64,000 nucleotides of DNA from Comamonadaceae bacterium (GTDB lineage: Bacteria > Pseudomonadota > Gammaproteobacteria > Burkholderiales > Burkholderiaceae_C), in the NCBI GenBank assembly GCA_007280205.1, contig QYPX01000081.1, positions 58,442 through 122,441 on the forward strand, read 5' to 3'. Position numbers and translations under genes: made by a program. The number at the start of each line of letters is the position of its first letter. Position 1 is the first letter of the stretch. The notes beneath the pieces were generated by a model. The model saw only the letters and a program-made list of their open reading frames with translations. It was not told the origin of the DNA and did no database searches. This document shows positions 1 through 9,408 of this stretch, one piece after another.

Positions 1-71
1 GGTAGTTACCACATTGTTAAGCATTTGCTTCTTCGGTAGTCTGACGTCACATATTTTTCAGGAGTTGTGCG

Positions 72-1055
72 ATGAAACGTTTATTGGTTCTGGCCGCCGC
101 CGTAACGGCGTTGTTTGCGAATGCACAGAGTTTTCCGGGCAGCAAGCCGATCACCTTCGTGGTTCCGTTTGCTGCCGGGGGTCCCACCGACCGGGTCGCA
201 CGTGACTTGGCGGAAGCCATGCGCAAGACCCTGCCCGGCGGCAATTTTGTGGTGGAAAATGTCAATGGTGCAGGGGGCACGATCGGGTCAACCAAAGTCG
301 CCAAAGCCAGCCCCGATGGGCATACCCTGCTGTTGTGGCATATCGGCATGGCTGCCACAGCGGGCTTGTACCGCAAGCTGCAATACAAGCCGCTGGAAGA
401 CTTTGAATACCTTGGTATGGTCAACGATGTGCCCATGACCCTGATTGGCAAGCCTCAATTGCCAGCCAACACTTACCGTGATTTTGAGAACTACATCAAG
501 GCCAATAGCGGCAAGCTCAACATTGCGCACGCCGGTCTGGGTTCGGCCTCCCACCTGTGCGGCCTGATGTGGCAGTCGGCAGTCAACGCCAAAGAGGCGA
601 TGACGACCATTCCTTACGGTGGAACAGCGCCCGCCATGACGGCCTTGATGGGTGGCCAGGTGGACGTGATGTGCGATCAGACCACCAACACGGTGACGCA
701 GATTGAGGCGGGGCGGGTCAAGGCCTTTGCCGTGACGACCCCAACGCGCCTGTCATCGCACAAAGTCCTCAAGGACTACCCGACACTCGACGAGATGGGG
801 ATGCGGGGCTTCAATCTGACGATCTGGCATGGACTGTACGCGCCCAAGGGTACACCGGCGCCGATACTCAAACAGCTCAATGACGCCATGAAGCTGGCGC
901 TCAAAGACCCGGACTTCATCAAGAAACAAGAAGGTCTTGGTGCGGTTGTGGTGACCGACGCTCGCATGGAGCCAGCGGGTCACAAAGCCTTTGTCGCCGC
1001 TGAAATCGCGAAACTCAAACCCGCCATTGAAGCTGCAGGAAAGTTTGCCGACTAA
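72..1055 (+). CDS. Bug-family tripartite tricarboxylate transporter substrate-binding protein
   Basis: A 327-residue periplasmic solute-binding protein of the Bug/TctC family, which hands small carboxylates or similar ligands to a TctAB membrane pair. The N-terminus is a clear Sec signal peptide (KR, then LLVLAAAVTALF, likely cleaved after ANA). The mature protein opens with the family block ITFVVPFAAGGPTD, whose glycine loop lines the ligand site. An AGGAG ribosome site lies 7 bases before the ATG. No tctA or tctB genes are next to it, so it is an orphan receptor as is typical of Burkholderiales, and the ligand cannot be told from sequence. A strong terminator follows. A 2CSK-type two-component pair, the sort that controls such transporters, lies 43 kb away at 44695-46844, but no link is shown. 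Confidence 0.93.
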   Translation: MKRLLVLAAAVTALFANAQSFPGSKPITFVVPFAAGGPTDRVARDLAEAMRKTLPGGNFVVENVNGAGGTIGSTKVAKASPDGHTLLLWHIGMAATAGLYRKLQYKPLEDFEYLGMVNDVPMTLIGKPQLPANTYRDFENYIKANSGKLNIAHAGLGSASHLCGLMWQSAVNAKEAMTTIPYGGTAPAMTALMGGQVDVMCDQTTNTVTQIEAGRVKAFAVTTPTRLSSHKVLKDYPTLDEMGMRGFNLTIWHGLYAPKGTPAPILKQLNDAMKLALKDPDFIKKQEGLGAVVVTDARMEPAGHKAFVAAEIAKLKPAIEAAGKFAD

Positions 1056-1076
1056 GGCTTGTCTGCGCGTCCCGAG

Positions 1077-1107
1077 AAGGCCTGAGCTGCGGCTCAGGCC
1101 TTTTTTT
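1077..1107 (+). terminator. Rho-independent terminator after the Bug gene
   Basis: An 11-bp perfect stem (AAGGCCTGAGC / GCTCAGGCCTT) with a TGCG loop runs into seven T residues. The convergent asparaginase gene ends at 1094, so the terminator is embedded in that gene's last codons. Confidence 0.9.
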
Positions 1108-2104
1108 GTAGCTTGAATACCGGCAGCCGTTCCCCGACCGGCAAGCCGCGCACGTTGAGGATGGTCTGCGCCCGCCAGGGCTTGAGTTCCTCGCGCTGCG
1201 CGTCGTCGAGCCAGCCCAGTTGCTCCAGCACTTCGACACTGGCGGCGAACAGCGCGTCCTTGTTGGCATCGATGATCTTGATGGTAAAGGCTTCGCCCCG
1301 GCTCTTGCTGCCCAGCACCTGCACGCCGTCAGCGCCGACCTTGCTGACCCAGTCGCCGCGTCCGGCACGCATGAAAGCCAGGTCGTTGCGGCCAGTACCC
1401 GAGACCAGATCCGGGTGCGCTGTCATGGCTTCACTGAGCGCCGTGAAGCTCTCGCCAAATTCACTGTCTCGTGGCCCGCTGGCCAGCCGCGCATAACCGT
1501 AAGCCAACCTTGAGAGCGGCATGGCGTAGTTGGGTGCAGAACAGCCATCGATGCCCATCTTGAAGTCGTTGGCGTCCATGCCGACCGCGCGTGCCACGTC
1601 ACGTCGTATCGCCTGCTGCACCGGGTGCTGCGGGTCCGTGTAGTCGTCCAGGCTCAGTCCGTGCTGCACGCAGTAGGCCAAAAAACCGGCGTGCTTGCCG
1701 CTGCAGTTGTTGTGCCGGTCATCAAACACGGCGTCGGCCGGCGGTGTTTGCCCGAACAGGCTGTAAAAACGTGGCACGTGGCAGCCGCAGCGCAGCGCCT
1801 TGTAAGTCAGACCCGCCTGATCCAGCATGCCCTGCACCTGGGTGATGTGTGCTTCCTCGCCGTTGTGACTGGCGCACATCAGGGCAATCTGCTCTGGCGA
1901 AAAACCAAACTGCTTGGGGCCCTGCGCCTGCATGAAGGGCAGCGCCTGCAAGGCCTTCAGGGTTGAGCGAGAAAAGGTCAGCCAATGCGGGTCGCCGCTG
2001 TGCGCCAGCAGTTTGCCCTGGGCGTTGACAACGGCCACGGCGCCGAAGTGCAGGCACTCCAAAGTGCCGCCGCGATTGAGTTGGATCAGAGGTGCAAGGT
2101 TCAT
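1094..2104 (-). CDS. Asparaginase (Rhizobium AnsA / asparaginase II family)
   Basis: A 336-residue enzyme of the PF06089 asparaginase family, which hydrolyses asparagine to aspartate and ammonia and is unrelated to the E. coli AnsA/AnsB fold. The family's Ser-x-x-Lys pair is visible as S47-T-L-K50. The cysteine motifs NNCSGKH and DGCSAP, and CASHNGEEAH, are also present. The ATG at 2104 gives the usual N-terminus MNLAPLIQLNRGG; a longer reading to 2146 would overlap the divergent carboxylase start at 2145 and is rejected. Only 40 bases separate the two divergent starts, so the promoters must be compact or overlapping. The last codons form the terminator of the upstream convergent gene. Confidence 0.88.
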   Translation of the reverse strand: MNLAPLIQLNRGGTLECLHFGAVAVVNAQGKLLAHSGDPHWLTFSRSTLKALQALPFMQAQGPKQFGFSPEQIALMCASHNGEEAHITQVQGMLDQAGLTYKALRCGCHVPRFYSLFGQTPPADAVFDDRHNNCSGKHAGFLAYCVQHGLSLDDYTDPQHPVQQAIRRDVARAVGMDANDFKMGIDGCSAPNYAMPLSRLAYGYARLASGPRDSEFGESFTALSEAMTAHPDLVSGTGRNDLAFMRAGRGDWVSKVGADGVQVLGSKSRGEAFTIKIIDANKDALFAASVEVLEQLGWLDDAQREELKPWRAQTILNVRGLPVGERLPVFKLQKKA

Positions 2105-2144
2105 GCGGCTATTGTGCCGCAGGCTTTTGTCGCAAAATCCGGCC

Positions 2145-3977
2145 ATGATTGAAATCCGCTCACCCCTGCAAGCCCAGATCGTTGCCTGGCATGTTCACAC
2201 CGGTGCTGATGTCAAGGCGGGCGACCTGCTGCTCGTTCTGGAAGCCATGAAAATGGAGCACGAAGTGCGGGCCGAACACGACGGTCGGCTCGCCGAATTT
2301 TTCCTGGAAGCGGGCGCGCTGGTGGCGGAAGGCGAGGTCCTGGCTACGCTGCAGCGAATGGCGCCGGGTGCTCTGTCGGACTCGACGCCAGCGAGCGACG
2401 CCATCAGACCGGCGGCCAGCGCAGCAACCGTGCGCGCGGACCTGCAGCGTGTGCTGGACCGTCATGCGCCCACGCTCGACGCCAACCGGGTAGAGGCGGT
2501 GAGCAAGCGCCACGCTCTGGGTCAGCGCACGGCACGCGAGAACATCGCCGACCTGTGCGATGCCGGTTCCTTCATGGAATACGGCGCGCTCGCCGTGGCA
2601 GCGCAGCGCACTCGGCGCTCCGAAGAAGACCTGATCAAGAACACGCCGGCTGACGGCATGGTGACCGGCATTGGCAGCATCAACCAGGGCTTGTTTGCAG
2701 CGGAGCGCAGTCGCGCGGTCGTCATGGCTTACGACGCGACCGTGCTGGCCGGAACGCAGGGCATGCGCAACCACCAGAAGACGGACCGGCTGCTGGGCAT
2801 CGCCTTGCAGCAGAAACTGCCTGTCGTGCTGTTTGCCGAAGGCGGCGGTGGTCGTCCGGGTGATGTGGACATGCCCATCGTGGCTGGCCTGCATGTTTCA
2901 AGCTTTGCCAGCTTTGCGCGCCTCAATGGCCAGGTGCCGGTGCTCGGCATCGTCGCCGGGCGCTGTTTTGCCGGCAATGCGGCCTTGCTGGGTTGCTGCG
3001 ACGTCATCATCGCAACAAAGAACAGCAACATCGGTATGGGCGGCCCGGCGATGGTGGAGGGCGGCGGACTCGGCGTTTACAAGCCGGAACAAATTGGTCC
3101 GAGCGACGTACAACATGGCAACGGCGTGATCGATATTCTGGTGGCTGATGAGGCTGCAGCGGTAGCTGCAGCAAGGCACTACCTTTCGTTCTTTCAGGGA
3201 AGTGTCAAGGACTGGCAGGCGCCCGATGCCCTGGCCTTGCGTGACCTGGTGCCGGAAAACCGCCTGCGCGTTTACGACACGCGCGCCGTCATGGCCGGAC
3301 TTGCCGATCAGGGCAGCCTGCTGGAACTGCGCAGCGGTTTTGGCAAAGGCATCCACACGGCTTTGGCGCGCATCGAAGGTCGCCCGGTGGGCTTGCTCGC
3401 CAACAACCCGCTGCACCTGGGCGGCGCGATTGACGCCGACGCCGCTGACAAGGCGGCGCGTTTCATGCAGTTGTGCAACGCGCACGGGTTGCCGCTGGTG
3501 AGCCTGGTAGACACACCCGGCTTCATGGTCGGCCCGGAGATCGAAACCCAGGCTCAGGTGCGCCATGTGAGCCGCATGTTCCTGGCGGCGGCGCACCTGC
3601 GCGTGCCGTTCTTTAGCGTAGTGCTGCGCAAGGGCTACGGACTGGGTGCCATGGCCATGACGGCGGGCGGTTTTCACTCGCCGCTGTTCACCGTGGCCTG
3701 GCCGAGCGGCGAGTTTGGCGCCATGGGGCTGGAAGGCGCGGTGCGCCTGGGTTACCGCAAGGAACTCGAAGCCCTGCCCGAGGGACCGCAGCGCGATGCC
3801 CTGTTCGAAAGCCTGGTCGCCACCGCCTACGAAAAGGGCAGTGCCCTCAACATGGCGGCCACGCTGGAGATCGACGCCGTCATCGATCCGGCCCAAACCC
3901 GTGACTGGTTGGTGCGCGGCTTGCAGACGCAGCGCGAGCTGCCGGGGGCTGGTGGTCTGGCGATTGACGCCTGGTAG
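2145..3977 (+). CDS. Acyl-CoA carboxylase: biotin carrier domain fused to carboxyltransferase
   Basis: A 610-residue protein with two parts. Residues 1-70 are a biotinyl carrier domain with the canonical EAMKM motif (biotinylated lysine K36). After a short linker, residues from about 100 on are a complete carboxyltransferase of the propionyl/methylcrotonyl-CoA carboxylase beta type, with oxyanion-hole and CoA-binding glycine segments such as EGGGGRPGD and VAGRCFAGNAALLG in the N-half, and VDTPGFMVGPEIE and KGYGLGAMAM in the C-half. Biotin carriers are usually fused to the biotin carboxylase subunit, so joining it to the carboxyltransferase is unusual. No biotin carboxylase gene is nearby, so it must borrow one. 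Acyl-CoA substrate unknown. A far upstream in-frame extension into the asparaginase gene was rejected in favour of the ATG at 2145. Confidence 0.85.
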   Translation: MIEIRSPLQAQIVAWHVHTGADVKAGDLLLVLEAMKMEHEVRAEHDGRLAEFFLEAGALVAEGEVLATLQRMAPGALSDSTPASDAIRPAASAATVRADLQRVLDRHAPTLDANRVEAVSKRHALGQRTARENIADLCDAGSFMEYGALAVAAQRTRRSEEDLIKNTPADGMVTGIGSINQGLFAAERSRAVVMAYDATVLAGTQGMRNHQKTDRLLGIALQQKLPVVLFAEGGGGRPGDVDMPIVAGLHVSSFASFARLNGQVPVLGIVAGRCFAGNAALLGCCDVIIATKNSNIGMGGPAMVEGGGLGVYKPEQIGPSDVQHGNGVIDILVADEAAAVAAARHYLSFFQGSVKDWQAPDALALRDLVPENRLRVYDTRAVMAGLADQGSLLELRSGFGKGIHTALARIEGRPVGLLANNPLHLGGAIDADAADKAARFMQLCNAHGLPLVSLVDTPGFMVGPEIETQAQVRHVSRMFLAAAHLRVPFFSVVLRKGYGLGAMAMTAGGFHSPLFTVAWPSGEFGAMGLEGAVRLGYRKELEALPEGPQRDALFESLVATAYEKGSALNMAATLEIDAVIDPAQTRDWLVRGLQTQRELPGAGGLAIDAW

Positions 3978-3995
3978 GTCGATCGTCACACAAGT

Positions 3996-4024
3996 CGTCA
4001 TCCCGGCGCAGGCCGGGATCCATG
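3996..4024. repeat. Short palindromic intergenic repeat
   Basis: A REP-like dyad with 8-bp perfect arms, ATCCCGGC and GCCGGGAT around GCAG, preceded by CGTC and followed by CCATG. It has the form of the cGTCATyCCsGC...GGaATCCA elements scattered through betaproteobacterial intergenic DNA. It sits exactly at the left edge of the accessory block. Confidence 0.7.
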
Positions 4025-4125
4025 TCTCCTTGCCAAATACGTTCTGGGCAGAGCCGCGGTACCTGACCATTAATGCATTACGGTCATAATCATCCGCAAA
4101 CCATCTCAGGGACGGGATAACAACA

Positions 4126-5970
4126 ATGGCAACCCTCATTCCGGCGCTTGGCGCCTGCGTGTCGCGCATGACGGCGGGCGAGCGACGGCTGGCTGAGCGG
4201 CTGGAACAGAAGCTCGACGCCGACTACCTGCTTTGGTACGACGTGCCGATCGGCCCCAAGCAAACGCCCCCCGACTTTGTCGTGATGCACCCTCGGCGCG
4301 GCCTGCTGATTCTGGAAACCAAAGACTGGAAGCTCGAAACCATCCAGCGTGCCACGCGGCAGGTTTGGGACATCGCCCCTGACGGACAACCCAAGGTCGT
4401 GATCAACCCGCTGGCGCAGGCGCGGCATTGCGCCATTCAGGTGGTCAACGCGCTGGAACGTGACCCGCAACTGGTGCAAGCTGCTGGCGCGCACCAGGGC
4501 AAGCTTGCGTTTCCGTGGGGTCACGGTGTGGTCTTTACCCGCATCACCCGCAAGCAGTTTGACGCAGCAGGATTGGGTGATGCCATCGAGTCGCACTACG
4601 TGATCTGCTCGGATGAAATGGAGAAGTCTGGGGACGCAGAAGAATTTCAGCAACGCTTGTGGAACATGTTTCCCCATGCGTTTGGCGGCGTCATGTCGCT
4701 ACCGCAGCTGGACCGCGTGCGCTGGATCATGTTCCCCGAGGTGCGCGTGCAAACGCAGGGTTCCTTGTTTGACGACAGTGATGCCGAGGCGCAATTGCCC
4801 AGCATCATGCGCGTGATGGACTTGCAGCAGGAGCAACTGGCTCGGTCTTTGGGCGACGGCCACCGTGTGATTCATGGCGTGGCCGGTTCCGGCAAAACCA
4901 TGATCCTGGGCTACCGCGCCGAGTACCTGGCCAAGGCCAGTACGGCCACAAGCAAACCCATCCTCATCCTGTGCTTTAACGAACCGCTTGGCGTCAAGTT
5001 GCACAGTGTGATGGATGCCAAGGGCTTGAGCGACAAGGTGCATGTGCGGCACTTTCATAAGTGGTGCCGCCAGCAACTGGTCACCTTCGGTCAGAGCGTT
5101 CCGCAGCAAGGCCCGCACCTGTTTGACAAGATGGTGGACGGCGTCATCCGCGGCGTGGAGCGCCAGCAAATCCCCAGCGGCCAGTATCAGGCCGTTCTGA
5201 TCGACGAGGGTCATGACTTTGCGCCCGAGTGGCTCCGACTGGTCACGCAAATGGTGGACCCCCGCACCAACTGCCTCTTGTTGTTGTACGACGACGCGCA
5301 AAGCATTTACGAGCGAAGCCGAAGCAAACAGTTCAGCTTCAAGAGCGTGGGCGTGCAGGCGCAAGGTCGTACCACGATTCTCAAAATCAACTACCGCAAC
5401 ACACGGCAGATCCTGCAAACCGCCAGCCTGATTGCCGCAGACTTGTTGACGGCCGATGAGCAGGACGATGATGGCATCCCGTTACTCAAGCCGATCAGTG
5501 GCGGACGTGATGGTGAGCCACCTGTCATCATCAAACTGCCCAGCCTGCGCGAAGAGGCGTATGCGATTGCCGACCACCTGAGCAACGCCCACCAGGAGGG
5601 CCACGCTTGGGGCGACATGGCCATCCTGTGCGCGGACTGGAAGACCATGGACCTGTGCGCCGACGCGCTGCACCAGCGCAAGCTGCCGTTCAATGTACGC
5701 AAGCGCACCGGCGAATACAAGCCCGCAGACGACACCATTCAGATTATGACCATGAAGGTCAGCAAAGGCCTGGAGTTCCCCGTAGTGGCCCTGCCCGGTG
5801 TGGGGCACATGCCCGCGAGCGGCGAAGACGAGGCGGATGCCGCGCGGGTGTTTTATGTGGCGGCGACGCGGGCGACGCAGAGCTTGGTGATTGGTGTGAG
5901 TGGGGAGTCCGTATTTGCGGGCAGAATCACAGGCGGTCTGGCCTTAACCCCTGCACACATGGACCCGTGA
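4126..5970 (+). CDS. NERD-domain nuclease / UvrD-like helicase
   Basis: A 614-residue protein combining a nuclease-related domain (NERD, about residues 15-130) with a superfamily 1 helicase. In the NERD part the acidic and lysine residues of a PD-(D/E)XK site are D50, E64 and K66 (PDFVV then ILETKDW). Walker A is GVAGSGKT at 251-258, Walker B is LIDEGHDF with D359-E360, and the C-terminal helicase motifs include MTMKVSKGLEFPVV and YVAATRA. It ends 9 bases before the HsdR start, so it is very likely co-transcribed and translationally coupled with the restriction operon. Family members are often found in defence islands. Function inferred: DNA processing linked to restriction. Confidence 0.85.
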   Translation: MATLIPALGACVSRMTAGERRLAERLEQKLDADYLLWYDVPIGPKQTPPDFVVMHPRRGLLILETKDWKLETIQRATRQVWDIAPDGQPKVVINPLAQARHCAIQVVNALERDPQLVQAAGAHQGKLAFPWGHGVVFTRITRKQFDAAGLGDAIESHYVICSDEMEKSGDAEEFQQRLWNMFPHAFGGVMSLPQLDRVRWIMFPEVRVQTQGSLFDDSDAEAQLPSIMRVMDLQQEQLARSLGDGHRVIHGVAGSGKTMILGYRAEYLAKASTATSKPILILCFNEPLGVKLHSVMDAKGLSDKVHVRHFHKWCRQQLVTFGQSVPQQGPHLFDKMVDGVIRGVERQQIPSGQYQAVLIDEGHDFAPEWLRLVTQMVDPRTNCLLLLYDDAQSIYERSRSKQFSFKSVGVQAQGRTTILKINYRNTRQILQTASLIAADLLTADEQDDDGIPLLKPISGGRDGEPPVIIKLPSLREEAYAIADHLSNAHQEGHAWGDMAILCADWKTMDLCADALHQRKLPFNVRKRTGEYKPADDTIQIMTMKVSKGLEFPVVALPGVGHMPASGEDEADAARVFYVAATRATQSLVIGVSGESVFAGRITGGLALTPAHMDP

Positions 5971-5979
5971 CCTCGCCTC

Positions 5980-8900
5980 ATGGAAAATAACATCCGCTCC
6001 AACTTTGACATGCTGCGTGCCTATGAGGCGCAGCTCTGGCGTTTGGGTGCCTTGGCCGAGCGGTACTTTGCTGAAGACCCGAACACCAGCCTGCTCAAGT
6101 TACGCCAGTTCTCGGAGTTGTTGGCCCAGTCATTGGCGGCGCGCACGGGCCTCTACATCAACCCGGAGGAGTCGCAATACGAGCTCATTCGTCGCCTGCA
6201 AGGCGAAGGCGTGTTGCCTAGAGAAGTCAAGCAAGTCTTTGACCAAATCCGTGTCAATGGCAATGCGGCAAACCATGCGTTGCAGGGCGATCATGCGGCC
6301 GCACTGTCAACGCTCAAACTCTGCTGGCAACTCTCCCTGTGGTTTCACCGCACATTCAAGGACACAGCCTATCGGTCTGGCCCCTTTGTACCGCCACAAC
6401 CACCGGCTGATGAAAGCACCGCCTTGAGGGCTGAGCTATTCGAGTTGCGGCAAGCGGTTGCTTCATTTCAGTCGCAGCAAGAAGAAGTCAGCAAGGAACT
6501 GCAGTCCACCAAAACTCAGTTGTCGTCCCTCAGTGAAGAGCGTGGCGTTTGGGAACAACTCGCTACGGAGGCCGACAACGATAAAGCACGACTTTCCCAG
6601 CAATTGGCTGCGCTGCAAACTGCCGCCGAGACGGCACCAACGACCCAGTTCAAATACTTCCTGCAGTCTGGCGTAACTGCTGCCACCCAAGTGCAGCTGG
6701 ATGAGGCCGAGACCCGCCGCATCATCGACGAACAATTGCGCCAGGCGGGCTGGGAGGCCGACACCCAAACCCTGCGTTACAGCAAAGGTACGCGTCCGCA
6801 GCGCGGCCGCAACATGGCGATTGCCGAGTGGCCATGCGATGGCTACTCGGCCGACTACGTGCTGTTTCAAGGCCTCACGCCGATGGCGGTCGTCGAAGCC
6901 AAGCGCAAGAACGTGGATGTTTCCGGCGCATTGCAGCAAGCCAAGCGCTACAGCCGCACCTTTTCTGCCAGCGCAGAGACACTGCTCCATGAGCGTAACT
7001 GGGGTGCGCAGTCGGAGCACCGCATTCCTTTTGTTTTCTCCGCCAACGGCAGACCCTATTTGCGTCAGCTGGCCACCAAGAGCGGCATCTGGTTTTGCGA
7101 TTTGCGCCACACGGAAAACCGCAGCCAGGCACTGGACGGCTGGTACAGCCCTGACGGCCTCAAAAGCCTGCTGCAAACGGATGAAGGCCGCGCGCATACG
7201 CAGCTGGACAATGCGGCTTTCAACTTTGGGTTTCCGTTACGGCCCTACCAGCAAACCGCCATTCGCGAAACCGAGAAGCGCATAGGGCAAGGACAACGCC
7301 AGATTTTGCTGGCCATGGCCACCGGCACCGGCAAAACCAAAACCTGCATTGCGCTGATCTACCGCTTGCTCAAAGCGCAGCGCTTTCGCCGCATTTTGTT
7401 TTTGGTTGACCGCTCCGCCCTGGGTGAGCAAGCCGCCAACTCGTTCAAAGACACCCGCATGGAACGCCTGCAAACTTTTGCCGACATCTTTGGCATCAAA
7501 GAGCTGGAGGCGCAGTCACCCGATGACGACACCGCCGTCCACATCGCCACCGTACAAGGCATGATGCGCCGCGTATTGTTCCCCGCTGACGGTGTGGCCC
7601 CGCCGACGGTGGACCAATACGACTGCGTGGTAATTGACGAATGCCACCGTGGCTACACGCTGGACCGCGAGATGTCCGACACCGAACTCAGTTTTCGCAG
7701 TTTTGACGACTACATCTCCAAATACCGCCGTGTGCTGGACTACTTTGACGCCGTGAAGATCGGCCTGACCGCAACCCCCGCCCTGCACACCACCGAAATT
7801 TTTGGCCCGCCGGTCTATACCTACAGCTACCGCGAAGCCGTGGTGGACGGCTACCTGGTGGACTACGAGCCCCCCATCCAGATCTATACCGAGCTCTCGC
7901 AAAACGGCATGCATTGGAAGGTGGGCGAAGAGGTCAAGGTCTTCGACTTTGCGCGCAACCAGATCGAGCTGTTCAAAGCGCCGGACGACATCAATTTGAA
8001 TGTGGAAGATTTCAACCGCAAAGTCATCACCCGGCCCTTTAACAAAGCCGTTTGCGAATACCTGTCCCAAGAGATAGACCCCAACGGCCAACGCAAAACA
8101 CTCATCTTCTGTGTCAACACCGACCATGCCGATATGGTGGTGGACGTGCTCAAGGGCGCATTCGTTACCCAATACGGCAGCGTGGAAGACGACGCCGTCA
8201 TCAAGATCACCGGCAACGCCGACAAACCGCTGGACCTGATTCGCCGCTTCAAAAACGAACGCCTGCCCAATGTGGCTGTTACCGTGGACTTGCTCACTAC
8301 CGGTATCGACGTGCCCGAGATCTGCAATCTGGTCTTCCTGCGCCAGGTCAACAGCCGCATCCTGTTTGACCAAATGCTGGGCCGTGCCACACGCTTGTGC
8401 GACTTTGACGGCGACGCCAAAGACAGCTTCCGTGTGTTTGACGCCGTGCGAATCTTTGAAGCCATTGGCAACATGACGGCCATGAAGCCGGTGGTCGTCA
8501 ACCCCAACATCAGCTTTGCCCAGCTGGAGCAAGAAATGGTGAGCGTGACCGACGCGGAAGCCCGCGAGCTGGTGCGCGAGCAGTTTCTGGCCAAGTTGCA
8601 AGTCAAGAAGCGCCACATGGACAGTCAAGCCGCCCAAGACTTTGAAACCAAAGCCGGCATGAGCCCCGACGCTTTCATCCAAAAGCTGCGCACCCTGTCG
8701 GTAGCAGCGGTGGCAGACTGGTTCATCAATAACCCTCAGCTGGGCGAAATACTGGACCGCAAGCGCGAAGCCACTGGCCTGCCCATGTATGTGTCAGACC
8801 ACCCGGACGCGCTGCACCACATCGGCCGTGGCTACGGCAAGGCCAGCAAGCCCGAAGACTATTTGAAGGAATTCAAAGACTTCATCGCCAGCCATGGCAA

Positions 8901-9384
8901 CGAGCTGCCCGCCCTCATCACCGTGCTGACTCGCCCGCGTGACCTCACGCGCAAGCAACTCAAAGAACTGGTGCTGGCGCTCGACCAAGCTGGCTTTACC
9001 GAAATGCGCCTGGCCACCGCCTGGCGCGAGCTCAGCAACCAGGACATTGCCGCCCGCATCATTGGCTACATACGCCAAGCCGCCATTGGCGATGCGCTGT
9101 TGCCCTATGCCGAGCGCGTAGACCACGCATTGCAACACCTGCTGGCCAAGCCACTAGCAGGCAAGCCCTGGACCCAACCGCAGCGCGACTGGCTCAAACG
9201 CATTGCCGCCCAGACCAAAGCCAACCTGCTGGTAGACCGCGACGCGCTGGACGACCCAGACCTGATCTTCAAGCGCGAAGGTGGCGGCTTTGCGCGTCTG
9301 GATAAACTCTTCAACGGCCGACTCCAGCCCGTGCTGGAAGCCTTTAACGACGCCCTTTGGTCAGACAACCCAAAAGCCGCTTGA
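5980..9384 (+). CDS. hsdR: Type I restriction enzyme R subunit (DUF4145 form)
   Basis: An 1134-residue endonuclease/translocase subunit of a type I restriction system of the EcoEI-like branch. Domains in order: an N-terminal DUF4145 alpha-helical region (about 15-130), a coiled coil (about 145-215), the PD-(D/E)XK nuclease (DYVLFQGLTPMAVVEAKRKN near 292-310, with the ExK pair near 306-308), the superfamily 2 translocase with Walker A MATGTGKTKT near 446-455 and VVIDECHRGY near 550-559, helicase motif VI region QMLGRATRLC, and an EcoEI-type C-terminal domain. The reading frame is full length with no breaks, so the subunit should be active. Together with HsdM and HsdS it cuts unmodified foreign DNA. 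Confidence 0.95.
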   Translation: MENNIRSNFDMLRAYEAQLWRLGALAERYFAEDPNTSLLKLRQFSELLAQSLAARTGLYINPEESQYELIRRLQGEGVLPREVKQVFDQIRVNGNAANHALQGDHAAALSTLKLCWQLSLWFHRTFKDTAYRSGPFVPPQPPADESTALRAELFELRQAVASFQSQQEEVSKELQSTKTQLSSLSEERGVWEQLATEADNDKARLSQQLAALQTAAETAPTTQFKYFLQSGVTAATQVQLDEAETRRIIDEQLRQAGWEADTQTLRYSKGTRPQRGRNMAIAEWPCDGYSADYVLFQGLTPMAVVEAKRKNVDVSGALQQAKRYSRTFSASAETLLHERNWGAQSEHRIPFVFSANGRPYLRQLATKSGIWFCDLRHTENRSQALDGWYSPDGLKSLLQTDEGRAHTQLDNAAFNFGFPLRPYQQTAIRETEKRIGQGQRQILLAMATGTGKTKTCIALIYRLLKAQRFRRILFLVDRSALGEQAANSFKDTRMERLQTFADIFGIKELEAQSPDDDTAVHIATVQGMMRRVLFPADGVAPPTVDQYDCVVIDECHRGYTLDREMSDTELSFRSFDDYISKYRRVLDYFDAVKIGLTATPALHTTEIFGPPVYTYSYREAVVDGYLVDYEPPIQIYTELSQNGMHWKVGEEVKVFDFARNQIELFKAPDDINLNVEDFNRKVITRPFNKAVCEYLSQEIDPNGQRKTLIFCVNTDHADMVVDVLKGAFVTQYGSVEDDAVIKITGNADKPLDLIRRFKNERLPNVAVTVDLLTTGIDVPEICNLVFLRQVNSRILFDQMLGRATRLCDFDGDAKDSFRVFDAVRIFEAIGNMTAMKPVVVNPNISFAQLEQEMVSVTDAEARELVREQFLAKLQVKKRHMDSQAAQDFETKAGMSPDAFIQKLRTLSVAAVADWFINNPQLGEILDRKREATGLPMYVSDHPDALHHIGRGYGKASKPEDYLKEFKDFIASHGNELPALITVLTRPRDLTRKQLKELVLALDQAGFTEMRLATAWRELSNQDIAARIIGYIRQAAIGDALLPYAERVDHALQHLLAKPLAGKPWTQPQRDWLKRIAAQTKANLLVDRDALDDPDLIFKREGGGFARLDKLFNGRLQPVLEAFNDALWSDNPKAA

Positions 9385-9408
9385 CTTTTGTTGAGCCACG
9401 AAGAACCC

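Noticed and set aside
2898..4169. A 423-codon open frame antisense to the carboxyltransferase
   Set aside because: Spans the repeat and the divergent helicase start; composition is His/Arg/Gln-rich as in typical shadow frames.
9388..9408. Earlier TTG start for hsdM
   Set aside because: It would begin 3 bases after the hsdR stop without a ribosome site; the ATG at 9409 gives the family N-terminus.
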